Source of the DNA: Dokdonella_A sp963834755
Lineage (GTDB): Bacteria; Pseudomonadota; Gammaproteobacteria; Xanthomonadales; Rhodanobacteraceae
NCBI GenBank assembly: GCA_963834755.1
Contig: CAWICQ010000003.1
Span: 124,001 to 188,000 of the forward strand
Length of the DNA: 64,000 bases
Direction of reading: 5' to 3'
Below are positions 26,325-34,613 of the stretch, one piece after another; position 1 is the stretch's first letter, and each line of letters starts with the position of its first letter. Position numbers and translations under genes: made by a program. The notes beneath the pieces were generated by a model, which searched no databases, was not told the DNA's origin, and saw only the letters and a list, made by a program, of their open reading frames with translations.

Positions 26325-28640
26325 TCAGTCGCCGAAACCGTCCTTGAACAGCGGATCGATCACATCCTTGGCCGTATGCAAGAGTTCGCGAAAGGCATCG
26401 GCCACATTCTGCGACGGCGGCTGTCCCGCCTGATTGACCGTGTTGACGCCATGGCAGCCGTCGCAGACACGCACTTCGCCGGGCTGCATCGTGATCCAGT
26501 AGCGCTCGCGGACGACCGGCGTTCCCGCGGCATCGGTGCTTTGCCAAGCCAGCGCGCGGCGCGCCGGGACGTACAACGCCACGGAACCGTCCGCATGGAT
26601 CGGCATGCTGCCGGCCGGACCGCCGGGGTTTGTCGGGTTGAATGCCATCGCGCCAGGATCGTGGAGCGGCTCTGCGAGAACACGGCGGCCAGGATCCGGG
26701 CCGTCAGGATGGTTGATGCCCATCCCGCGAATCTGATCGGCCTGGAAGAACTGCAGATGCGCAATGTCGTAGACGAGTCCGCCCGCGCCGACCGTCGTGA
26801 TGCCGCCCGGCAGCGCAACGTGCAGGTTGTAGGGCTGCTGCTTGTCGGCGGCATCGCGGCTGGTGACGTTGCGCATCACGATGGCCGCGAGATCGTGTTG
26901 TCTAAGCCAGGCCTGAAAAGCACCTGGGCTCACGTCTTCGAGGTCATAAGCCTGCTGCTCCGGAGCGGCAAGCACCGGAGTGGGCTTCGGCGGCGCGGGG
27001 CGCGCCACGACTTCGACCGGAGACATTTCCCACAACGGACCGTTGTAATGAACGAGTTCGTCGGGATCATAAAAAGAGATGTCTTTCGTGATCACCGACG
27101 GCAGGAGGAATTCGCCACCCGTCATCGAACCCACCGCGCCGCTTAGAAAACGCAGTCGGAACTTGTACGCGGGATCGGGATCGGTCGGCGTGCCCAGATT
27201 GCCGTCGAGACCCTTTTCCGGCGCGTGCGCGACAAGAATCCGCCCGTCGGTCAGCACGATCGGATTGCGGTAATGACCGGAGTTCTCCGGATCGGAGGTG
27301 TCGAATCCCGCGGTCGCGGTCGGTGTCAGCCAGTCGAGTGCGATGTCTGACGCATTCAAACCGACCGGCGCGCCGAAGCGGACGATCTGACCCGCAGCGT
27401 GTCCGCCGAGCTCGGGCGCATCCACGGCGACGTAGCTGCCCGGCTGGCTCGGGTCTTCGCGCATCTGCATCAGGTTCCGAATCGGATGCTGATTCGTGCG
27501 TTGCAGCGGATCGAACAAGAACTCGATCAGATTCGGATCGGTGTTGAAGGTCCGGTCGAAATAGTTCTGCAGCTCGTGGCGGCCGACGTGATTGATCGTT
27601 TCCTCGCCCATGCCGTTCTGGAAGATCTGCCACGGGCCGAACAGATTGAAAGCGAGCGGCTGGATTCCCGTCAGATTGGGAGGCGCGATATATCTTGGTT
27701 CCGGAAAGACTTCGGTGCGATCGGCCGTCGGCACGGAATTCGGCTCTTCTCCGCTGTAGTTGAACGTGCCGTAATCCGCCGTCGCGTCGCCGTCGTTCTG
27801 CTGATCGCGCAGGAGGTGATCCCAGCGCGTGAAGATCACGCGGCCGAAACTGTCGACGAACGGCCATCCGGAACCCGACACGGCGTGCTCCATCAGCGAG
27901 ATCTCGCCGGAATGCGTATCGAGCTTCCATAATCCGGTCGGCGTCGGCGCGCTTTCGTATTCGTCGCGTTGCGGATAGAGATAGCGGTCTGCGTCGGACG
28001 ACAAATCTCCCGGCGTCATCGTTTGCGTATGACGGACGCGATCCGAGACGAAAATGATGTTGTCGTCGGAATCGTAGGTCGGCTGCACGTTGTTGTAGCC
28101 GATCGGCTGGTTCGGCACGCGGGCGATGCGGGCGGTCTCTCCCTCACCGAGTCCGGTGACTTCGTACAGCTGCCACATATAGACGCTTGGGCCGTATTGC
28201 GCGTCCGGCGCGCCCATCACCATCGAGAACACCGCCTTCGTCCCGGACCAGTGCACGGCCGGATCGCGCACCGCGATCGCATGGGGGCCCGCTTGCAGCT
28301 GTCCGCCGGGCAAGCCCAATTGCACCTCGGCCGTGAGGTTCCGAAGAAGGCCATCGGGATAGACGATGTAGAGATCGCCGCCTCGACCCGTGTATTGGAT
28401 ATCGCCACGATGGTTGGCGAAGACCGAACCGATGGCACCGAAATCGTACGGCACCGGATATTGCGTGACGAACAGGATGGGATTGGGCAGCGCGTTGGTT
28501 ACTGTGCCAACCTCATTCTTGCGAACGCCGACGGATGGTTGCTGTCGCTCTGCAGCGAAAAGAAACCGCGTATCGACGCACACCACGGATACGAGCATGA
28601 CGCAGCACAATATGGCCCGGAGCGGATTGTGGTCCTGCAT
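26325..28640 (-). CDS. HzsA-related exported c-type heme protein
   Basis: 771 residues from ATG 28640, with AGGA ten bases upstream. A signal segment (LRAILCCVMLVSVVCVDTRF) precedes a beta-propeller-like N-half (YDSDDNIIFVSDRVRHTQTM, GRVIFTRWDHLLRDQQNDGD). The C-terminal third has GGEFLLPSVITKDISFYDPD and the heme motif C726-DG-CH (QPGEVRVCDGCHGVNTVNQA). This layout recalls proteins annotated as related to the alpha subunit of hydrazine synthase, which occur widely outside anammox bacteria with unknown function. The only CxxCH seen is this one, so a multiheme role is unlikely. The end DPLFKDGFGD resembles the tail of the giant adhesin. Periplasmic or surface location is inferred. Confidence 0.75.
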   Translation of the reverse strand: MQDHNPLRAILCCVMLVSVVCVDTRFLFAAERQQPSVGVRKNEVGTVTNALPNPILFVTQYPVPYDFGAIGSVFANHRGDIQYTGRGGDLYIVYPDGLLRNLTAEVQLGLPGGQLQAGPHAIAVRDPAVHWSGTKAVFSMVMGAPDAQYGPSVYMWQLYEVTGLGEGETARIARVPNQPIGYNNVQPTYDSDDNIIFVSDRVRHTQTMTPGDLSSDADRYLYPQRDEYESAPTPTGLWKLDTHSGEISLMEHAVSGSGWPFVDSFGRVIFTRWDHLLRDQQNDGDATADYGTFNYSGEEPNSVPTADRTEVFPEPRYIAPPNLTGIQPLAFNLFGPWQIFQNGMGEETINHVGRHELQNYFDRTFNTDPNLIEFLFDPLQRTNQHPIRNLMQMREDPSQPGSYVAVDAPELGGHAAGQIVRFGAPVGLNASDIALDWLTPTATAGFDTSDPENSGHYRNPIVLTDGRILVAHAPEKGLDGNLGTPTDPDPAYKFRLRFLSGAVGSMTGGEFLLPSVITKDISFYDPDELVHYNGPLWEMSPVEVVARPAPPKPTPVLAAPEQQAYDLEDVSPGAFQAWLRQHDLAAIVMRNVTSRDAADKQQPYNLHVALPGGITTVGAGGLVYDIAHLQFFQADQIRGMGINHPDGPDPGRRVLAEPLHDPGAMAFNPTNPGGPAGSMPIHADGSVALYVPARRALAWQSTDAAGTPVVRERYWITMQPGEVRVCDGCHGVNTVNQAGQPPSQNVADAFRELLHTAKDVIDPLFKDGFGD

Positions 28641-28805
28641 GTGAAATATCCTGTTGGAGGCCGCTACCGCGGCGTATGAAATATCGGCGCGCCCAGTGGG
28701 GTCTTCAGGCAAGAACCTGCGACCTTCCTGGTACGCGTCTACCAACCTCGAAGCACGCGTCGCAGAATGCGTGGCGAGTCGGCGCATAAAAGTCGAGGGC
28801 CGCGA

Positions 28806-29264
28806 TCATGCGCAGTCGACGACACTCGTCGGCTCCTGCATCCACGACGAAGCCAGCGCATAGAGCGCGATCCACGCCCGACATGTCGGCTCGTCGAAAC
28901 TCGGACCAAGCTCGCTCGCGAGCGTGTCGAACAGCGCGCGGCCGACCGGTCCGAAGTGATGCGCGGCGACGCCATAACCGCGGTGGCGCTCGCCGAGCGA
29001 TCCGAGCAATGTCGCAAGCTCGCGCGGCCGGTCGAGCTTTTCGACCATTGCCGCCAGCATTTCCATGAGTTTGCGGACTTGTGCCGTCAGATCCTCGGGA
29101 AAGAGCCGGCGAAAGTCGGGGGCGATCTCGAAGAGACGTGTATAGAAATTCCGTGAGAAGCGAAGGCCGACCGAAACGCGGTCGTAGCTGTCACGGATCA
29201 GCATGATTTCCGACATCGTCAGCGAATCTGCATTGACGCATGGCGAGAAAGGTTGACGCTGCAT
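28806..29264 (-). CDS. Single-domain globin
   Basis: 152 residues from ATG 29264; ATG 29216 (MSEIMLIRDSYDRVS) gives a more typical globin length of 136. The helices match bacterial globins and flavohemoglobin N-domains: FSRNFYTRLFEIAPDFRRLF, LMEMLAAMVEKLDRPRELAT, and the F-helix YGVAAHHFGPVGRALFDTLA with the proximal His. There is no reductase domain. It probably binds O2 or NO. It lies beside a hemerythrin gene and the heme protein gene, all on the minus strand, which suggests a redox or diatomic-gas theme. Confidence 0.85.
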   Translation of the reverse strand: MQRQPFSPCVNADSLTMSEIMLIRDSYDRVSVGLRFSRNFYTRLFEIAPDFRRLFPEDLTAQVRKLMEMLAAMVEKLDRPRELATLLGSLGERHRGYGVAAHHFGPVGRALFDTLASELGPSFDEPTCRAWIALYALASSWMQEPTSVVDCA

Positions 29265-29373
29265 GCGGCCGCTCAGGTTCGACGACCTAGCGGAAACATC
29301 GGCTGTGATCGCCCGGCCCCGGTCCGGGATGCGAGTCGCCAGCGCAACGATTTCGGGCGAGCCGACGTCACGT

Positions 29374-29892
29374 CTATCGGTAGCGACTCGGATGCAGGTA
29401 CATCGGATACAGGACTTCCTCTTCCTGCTCGATCCGCACCATCAGCACTTCGGCGATCTTGTTGAGCTCACCGCCGAGATCCTGGCGGATCTCGAGATCC
29501 CACGGCGACGACGTGTAACGCGTCACGAAATCATTCAGCACGCGACCGATCTTGCCCATTTCGGTGCGCATGCTCGCCATCAACGCGCTCGATTCCGGAT
29601 CGTGGCGAAGCGCGTGCTTGAGATAGACGTAGAGGTGCAGGTTTTCCTTGAGCAGATGCGCACGCAGCGCATACGTGAAGCGTTTCAGATTCGAGACCGC
29701 TGCGTCGAAATCGCCGCGTTGATGCGTCGCGACCAGGCTCTTGTATAAATGCAACAGCTCGCGGTGTTCGGCGCGCAACTCGTCGACGAGCGCCGGCTTG
29801 TACGCAATCAGCGTATCCGGTGTCGCACCTTCGGCAGCGGAGCGCGATGGACGGTCCACTGCCCTGAACCAGTTGGCGATCAAGGTGAACAT
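29374..29892 (-). CDS. Hemerythrin HHE domain protein
   Basis: 172 residues from ATG 29892. A four-helix protein with VDELRAEHRELLHLYKSLVA, LRAHLLKENLHLYVYLKHAL and EEEVLYPMYLHP. The spaced His and Glu residues (EH, H-LKEN-H, E-EEVLYP) fit a diiron hemerythrin-like site, though not all canonical ligands can be placed by eye. Such domains bind O2, NO or iron; some resemble the Rsd/AlgQ anti-sigma helical fold. It is 109 bases upstream of the globin gene on the same strand. Confidence 0.75.
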   Translation of the reverse strand: MFTLIANWFRAVDRPSRSAAEGATPDTLIAYKPALVDELRAEHRELLHLYKSLVATHQRGDFDAAVSNLKRFTYALRAHLLKENLHLYVYLKHALRHDPESSALMASMRTEMGKIGRVLNDFVTRYTSSPWDLEIRQDLGGELNKIAEVLMVRIEQEEEVLYPMYLHPSRYR

Positions 29893-30215
29893 CTCGGCTG
29901 CTCCCTATCGAGATTGACGCGGTGCGCGCTCAGGCTCCCTGCCCGGAGCCGCGCCCGAGCGAGCCGGACGCGGAATCCGCAGCCCGCAAGAGCGGCCGTT
30001 CGGTGTGCCCGATCGTCCGTAGACGAATCTGCAGGAACTCAATACGGCTTTGCGGCGAAATCCGGACATCGCCGGTCGCGTCCTTGAGAACGCCAGCCGG
30101 CACAGCAGCGGGGCAGAAATTCAACCGAAGAGGACGCCGAGCCGCTTGCGGAACCGTGGCGGAAGGTACCGGTACCGGTCATCGCATGCGGTTGAAATTA
30201 ATTAATTGATTAATT
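29893..30215. other. Divergent intergenic region hemerythrin / tetR
   Basis: About 320 bases holding the promoters of both divergent genes. The final 20 bases are extremely A+T-rich and carry the palindrome listed separately. Elsewhere I see GGTACCGGTACCGG at 30166-30179, a short GGTACC duplication, and nothing coding. Confidence 0.5.
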
Positions 30216-30216
30216 A
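30199..30216. promoter_or_regulatory. Palindromic operator at the tetR start
   Basis: TAATTAAT-TG-ATTAATTA, a perfect 8-bp inverted repeat with a two-base centre, ends on the A of the first possible tetR start codon (30216). TetR-type repressors bind such dyads upstream of their own operons, so this is the likely autoregulatory site for the whole export operon. If bound there it would also cover the -10/+1 region. Confidence 0.7.
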
Positions 30217-30890
30217 TGATATCGGTCATGGCCAGCCGATCGTCCTCAACCAATCGTTCGCCTGGCCGCCCGGTCAATGCCCGCGGCGACCGGCGCGCAC
30301 GTCTTCTCGACGCCGCCCTGGCCCTATTTTCGCGGCGAGGCATCGCCGAAACATCGCTGAGCGCGATCGCCCGGCGTGCGCGCGTCACGCCGGCGCTGCT
30401 CCACTACTACTTCGGTAGCCGCGAGCAGCTGCTCGACGCACTGATGGACGAGCGCATTGCTCCGCTCGTCGCTCGCATCGGCATCCGACTTGCGGAATCC
30501 GGCGACGAGCCCGGAGCCGTGGTGCGCGCATTCGTCGGCACGATGATCGGCATGCTCGCCGACAATCCGTGGCTGCCGCCGCTCTGGGTGCGCGAGGTGC
30601 TGAGCGAAAACGGCGCCTTGCGCGAGCGTTTGCTCAAGCGCATCGCGCCGAAGATTGCACCGCAACTCGCCGAACGGTTCGCCGACGCAAAGCGTCGCGG
30701 ACTGCTCAATCCTGGACTCGATCCCCGCCTCACCGTCGTCTCGCTGATCGGGCTCACGATTTTCCCGCTCGCCGCGCAATCGATCTGGCGACGGCTGCTG
30801 GACGCCGAAGATATCGACACCGATGCATTGATCGCGCATACGCTGGCGCTGCTCGACGGCGGCTTGCGCGCGCAAGGAACTCAACGATGA
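30216..30890 (+). CDS. TetR/AcrR family transcriptional regulator (CecR-like)
   Basis: 224 residues from ATG 30216; ATG 30228 (MASRSSSTNRSP) is an equally good start outside the operator. The helix-turn-helix is standard: RRARLLDAALALFSRRGIAE, TSLSAIARRARVTPALLHYY and FGSREQLLDALMD. The C-domain (FVGTMIGMLADNPWLPPLWV) resembles regulators that precede HlyD plus ABC-2 exporters, such as CecR (YbiH) before ybhGFSR in Escherichia coli. The stop overlaps the hlyD start (ATGA), so repressor and exporter form one operon that it probably represses. Confidence 0.9.
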   Translation: MISVMASRSSSTNRSPGRPVNARGDRRARLLDAALALFSRRGIAETSLSAIARRARVTPALLHYYFGSREQLLDALMDERIAPLVARIGIRLAESGDEPGAVVRAFVGTMIGMLADNPWLPPLWVREVLSENGALRERLLKRIAPKIAPQLAERFADAKRRGLLNPGLDPRLTVVSLIGLTIFPLAAQSIWRRLLDAEDIDTDALIAHTLALLDGGLRAQGTQR

Positions 30891-31855
30891 AAACGATCCG
30901 CCTGATGATCTGCCTCGCCGCTGTCAGCCTGCCGCTTGGCGCTTGCCATCGAGCGTCCGAAACGGAGATGCTCGGCACGCTCGAATGGGATCGCGTCGCG
31001 GTCGCGGCCGAGGCTTCCGAACCGATCCTGCGCATCGCCGTAAAAGAAGGCGACAGCGCGCACGCGGGCGATCTGATCCTGTCGCTCGATCCGCGACGCA
31101 CGGACGCCGAGCTCGCACAAGCGACCGCCGATGCGCGCAGGGCCGAAGCCGCGCTCGCGGAGCTTCGTCACGGCACGCGCATCGAGACCATCGACGCCTC
31201 ACGGGCGACGCTCGCCGGCGCGCAGTCGACCGAGGTCAACGCGCGTCGCGAGCGCGATCGTCTCGCCGAGATTCGCAAGCGCGGCCTGATCGCGCAGGCC
31301 GATCTCGACAACGCCCAAACCGCGTTGCGCACCGCCACGGCGCTGAGCAACAACGCGCGCGCGAATCTCGCCGAGCTATTGAACGGCACGCGCATCGAGG
31401 ATATCGATCAGGCCGAAGCCGCGCTCGCCTCCGCGCAGGCGGCCGTCGAACATCTGACGCTGACGCGCGCGCGTCTCGATGTGCGCGCGCCGGCCGATGG
31501 GCGCGTCGACGCGCTGCCGTTCAAGCTCGGCGATCAGCCGCCGCTCGGCGCGACGCTGGTCAGCATGCTTTCCGGTCCGGCGCCGTACGCGCGCATCTAC
31601 GTGCCCGCGAGCCAGCGCGCGCATTTGGCGCAGGGTTCGCGCTGCCGCGTGCACGTGCAGGGCGTGGCAACGGAATTTGCCGCGACGATCCGCAGCGTGC
31701 GCTCGGATCCCGCATTCACGCCGTACTTCGCGCTGACGGGCGACGATGCAAGCCGACTGGCCTATCGCGCCGAGCTCGTGCTCGACGGTGACGACGCAAA
31801 GAAACTTCCGGCCGGTCTTCCGGCGCAGGCGGAGTGCGATAGTCGTGACCATTGA
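30887..31855 (+). CDS. HlyD-family membrane fusion lipoprotein (YbhG-like)
   Basis: 322 residues starting within the tetR stop. A lipoprotein signal (MICLAAVSLPLGACH) places Cys at about residue 20. A biotinyl-lipoyl half-domain (ILRIAVKEGDSAHAGDLILS) opens, a long coiled-coil hairpin follows (AQATADARRAEAALAELRHG, twice related to LNGTRIEDIDQAEAALASAQ), then the second lipoyl half LDVRAPADGRVDALPFKLGD and a beta-barrel. It links the inner-membrane ABC exporter to the outer membrane. Its last 11 bases overlap the ATPase gene. Confidence 0.9.
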   Translation: MKTIRLMICLAAVSLPLGACHRASETEMLGTLEWDRVAVAAEASEPILRIAVKEGDSAHAGDLILSLDPRRTDAELAQATADARRAEAALAELRHGTRIETIDASRATLAGAQSTEVNARRERDRLAEIRKRGLIAQADLDNAQTALRTATALSNNARANLAELLNGTRIEDIDQAEAALASAQAAVEHLTLTRARLDVRAPADGRVDALPFKLGDQPPLGATLVSMLSGPAPYARIYVPASQRAHLAQGSRCRVHVQGVATEFAATIRSVRSDPAFTPYFALTGDDASRLAYRAELVLDGDDAKKLPAGLPAQAECDSRDH

Positions 31856-32801
31856 CGACACGCCCGCCATCGTCGCGCACGGCCTTACCAAGCAGTTCGG
31901 CAAGCTGGTCGCGGTCGACCATCTCGATCTGCGCGTGCGGCGCACGGAAATCTACGGTTTCCTCGGCCCGAACGGATCGGGCAAGTCGACGACGATCCGC
32001 ATGCTGTGCGGCCTGCTCGACGCGACCTCGGGCGACGTCGAAGTGCTCGGTCACAAATTGCCGCGAGAAGCCGAAGCCGTGAAGCGTTCGATCGGCTACA
32101 TGACGCAGAAATTTTCGCTCTACGACGATCTCAGCGTTGCCGAGAATCTCGATTTCCTCGCCGCAGTGCACGGACTCACCGGCGCGAAAGCGCGCCAGCG
32201 CATCGACGAGATGTACCAGCGTTACCATCTCGGCGATCTGAAAAATCAGCTGGCCGGCACGATGTCCGGCGGAGAAAAACAGCGCCTCGCGCTCGCCGGC
32301 GCCGTGCTGCACGAACCGGAGTTGCTGCTGCTCGATGAGCCGACGAGCGCCGTCGATCCGCAGTCGCGCCGCGATTTCTGGGACGCGCTGTTCGATCTCT
32401 CCGAAGCGGGCACGACGCTGCTCGTCTCGACGCACTATATGGACGAAGCGGAACGCTGCCATACGCTTGCGATCCTCGATCACGGCCGCCTCGTCGCGAA
32501 CGGCTCGCCGCACGAGTTGATGAAGAATCTTCCCGGTTCGACCGTGCGCATCACCTGCGGCGAGCCGCGCCGCATGCAGCAGGCGCTTGCCGGCGAGTCG
32601 CATGTGCTGGGCGTCGCGCAGATCGGCAGCGACCTGCGCGTGCTGACGAACGTGCGCGACGACAACGGCGAGGCATTGCTCGAACGGGTTCGCAGCGTCG
32701 ATCCGCATGCGCACGTCGAGCCCGTCGCGCCCAATCTCGAAGACGTGTTCGTCGCCTCGACGCACAAGCACGCGCAGGAAGCCGAAAAGGCCGCCGCATG
32801 A
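31845..32801 (+). CDS. ABC transporter ATP-binding protein (YbhF-like)
   Basis: 318 residues from GTG 31845, overlapping hlyD by 11 bases. Walker A is GFLGPNGSGKSTTIRMLCG, the Q-loop region is IGYMTQKFSLYDDLSVAENL, the signature is AGTMSGGEKQRLALAGAVLH, Walker B is PELLLLDEPTSAVDPQSRRD, and the switch His is in LLVSTHYMDEAERC. The C-terminal DrrA-like extension ends EPVAPNLEDVFVASTHKH. Only one ATPase domain is present, unlike E. coli YbhF which has two. The product dimerises to energise the ABC-2 permease. GGAG lies 12 bases upstream of the GTG. Confidence 0.92.
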   Translation: MTIDDTPAIVAHGLTKQFGKLVAVDHLDLRVRRTEIYGFLGPNGSGKSTTIRMLCGLLDATSGDVEVLGHKLPREAEAVKRSIGYMTQKFSLYDDLSVAENLDFLAAVHGLTGAKARQRIDEMYQRYHLGDLKNQLAGTMSGGEKQRLALAGAVLHEPELLLLDEPTSAVDPQSRRDFWDALFDLSEAGTTLLVSTHYMDEAERCHTLAILDHGRLVANGSPHELMKNLPGSTVRITCGEPRRMQQALAGESHVLGVAQIGSDLRVLTNVRDDNGEALLERVRSVDPHAHVEPVAPNLEDVFVASTHKHAQEAEKAAA

Positions 32802-33910
32802 AACTCACCCGCCTGCTCGCCGTGGTGCGCAAGGAGCTGATCCAGCTACGCCGTGATCGGCTCACATTCGCGATGATCATCGGCATCCCGACGCTGCAAC
32901 TGCTGCTGTTCGGATTCGCGATCAATCTCGACATCCGGCATCTGCCGGCGGCGCTGCTCGATCAGGCGAACACCGCGCGTTCACGGGAGCTCATCGCCGA
33001 GCTCGCCTCGTCGCAGGTGCTGGACTTTCGCCAGCACGTCGCCGCGCCGCAGGAACTCGACGCGCTGATGCGACGCGGCGAGATCAGCGCCGCGGTCGTG
33101 ATACCGCCCGATTTCGAAACGCGCCTTGCGCGGCGCGACCGCTCGGCGTGGCAGGTCGTCGTCGACGGATCGGATCAGTCGGTGCAAGCCGCGGCGCGCC
33201 AGCTCGCCATCTTTCCGCTCGATTCGCTCAACTATGGCGACGCTTCGAACCGACCGGGCACGCGGGCGATTCCACCCGTCGAGATCGTGAATTTCTACAA
33301 CCCGGAGCGGCGCGCGCCGGTCAACACGGTGCCCGGCCTGATCGGCGTGATCCTGACCATGACGATGGTGATCTTCACCTCGATGGCGATCGTGCGCGAG
33401 CGCGAGCGCGGAAACATGGAGATGCTCATCGCGACGCCTCTTTCCTCGCTCGAGCTCACGATCGGAAAGGTGATTCCCTACATCGCGATCGGTTTGGTGC
33501 AAGTCACGCTGATCCTGATCCTCGGCCTGCTCGTGTTCGATGTCCCGGTGCGTGGATCGCTGCTCGGCGTTTACATCGCGTCGCTCGCGTACATCAGTGC
33601 AACGCTCGCGCTCGGCGTGCTGATTTCCACGCTGGCGAAGAGCCAGTTCCAGGCGATGCAGATGGCCTTCTTCACGTTCCTGCCGCAGATACTGCTGTCC
33701 GGCTTCATGTTTCCGTTCGATGGGATGCCGAAAGCCGCGCAATGGCTTGCCGAGATTTTTCCGCTCACGCACTTCCTGCGCCTGATCCGCGGCATCATGC
33801 TGCGCGAGGCGCACATCGGCGAGATGTGGATGGAGCTGGTCGCGCTCGGCGCGTTCGTCGTCATCGTCATGGGTATTGCGGTGCGACGCTTTCCGAAGAC
33901 GCTGGATTGA
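32798..33910 (+). CDS. ABC-2 type permease (YbhS/YbhR-like)
   Basis: 370 residues with ATG overlapping the ATPase stop (ATGA). One membrane helix near the N-terminus (FAMIIGIPTLQLLLFGFAIN), a periplasmic domain (residues about 50-170), then five helices such as GLIGVILTMTMVIFTSMAIV and VIPYIAIGLVQVTLILILGL. VRERERGNMEMLIATPLSSL and the final PLTHFLRLIRGIMLR are ABC-2 permease hallmarks. A single permease gene means a homodimer, whereas ybhSR encodes two. The operon tetR-hlyD-ATPase-permease should export an amphiphilic drug or small molecule; the substrate cannot be told. Confidence 0.9.
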   Translation: MKLTRLLAVVRKELIQLRRDRLTFAMIIGIPTLQLLLFGFAINLDIRHLPAALLDQANTARSRELIAELASSQVLDFRQHVAAPQELDALMRRGEISAAVVIPPDFETRLARRDRSAWQVVVDGSDQSVQAAARQLAIFPLDSLNYGDASNRPGTRAIPPVEIVNFYNPERRAPVNTVPGLIGVILTMTMVIFTSMAIVRERERGNMEMLIATPLSSLELTIGKVIPYIAIGLVQVTLILILGLLVFDVPVRGSLLGVYIASLAYISATLALGVLISTLAKSQFQAMQMAFFTFLPQILLSGFMFPFDGMPKAAQWLAEIFPLTHFLRLIRGIMLREAHIGEMWMELVALGAFVVIVMGIAVRRFPKTLD

Positions 33911-33999
33911 TCTCGCGATTCGGGTTTCGCATGGACAACGACGCCGCGTCGCGCTTCTGGTGACTTCGCTCGGCGGCAGACCGAACGGCTAACGTCGCT

Positions 34000-34359
34000 C
34001 TAGGCGATCGCCAGCTTCGGATTCTGGCCGTATCGGTTCGTGCTGTCCTTGCCGTCCTCGACCAGGAAGACGATCAGCACGAGGCCGACCAAAGGCACGA
34101 GCCCGAGCAACAGCCACCAGCCGCTGCGGTCGGTGTCGTGCAGGCGGCGGATCGATACCGCGATACCGGGAACCAGAACGGCGAGGCCGTAGATCAATCC
34201 GAGCGGGCCCATTCCGGTCAGTTTGCGGATCATGGCGTCGACGATGCTCAGCACGAAACCGACGACGACGTTGCCCAGAACGAAATACCAGTACTCGCTC
34301 CGGCGCGCCCGGCCGGTGAATTGCGTGTACTTCTGCAAGACTTCGAAATACCAGTGCAT
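34000..34359 (-). CDS. DUF805 family inner membrane protein
   Basis: 119 residues from ATG 34359, preceded by GAGGAA. The family signature is complete: YTQFTGRARRSEYWYFVLGN, then VLVPGIAVSIRRLHDTDRSG and WWLLLGLVPLVGLVLIVFLV, ending EDGKDSTNRYGQNP. DUF805 (YhaH/YhaI-like) proteins have three or four helices and unknown function. The longer frame to 34806 is an artefact of high GC. It is convergent with the export operon. Confidence 0.92.
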   Translation of the reverse strand: MHWYFEVLQKYTQFTGRARRSEYWYFVLGNVVVGFVLSIVDAMIRKLTGMGPLGLIYGLAVLVPGIAVSIRRLHDTDRSGWWLLLGLVPLVGLVLIVFLVEDGKDSTNRYGQNPKLAIA

Positions 34360-34613
34360 GAGTTCCTCGCGATTGACGGAACGCAGCGCGCGCTGCGTTG
34401 GCATCGGTGCCAACCCATTGATACGGTAAACAGAGACGAAATCCGCCACGCATGGCGGGAAAAAACGAGGGAGATGGACCGACCACGGCCGGCCCGGCGT
34501 GGGTTCGCGGCGTAAAGCTGTTGATGCGTGTCCGCTTTTCATCGTCTTCTCGTAATTGACTGATACGGGATGCCGCACCCCGCGCGCAGCCACGCCTCTG
34601 TCATGGAGTTTCA

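Noticed and set aside
29930..30179. Open frames between hemerythrin and tetR as small genes
   Set aside because: Short, Arg/Pro-rich and without start signals; the region is better explained as a divergent promoter region.
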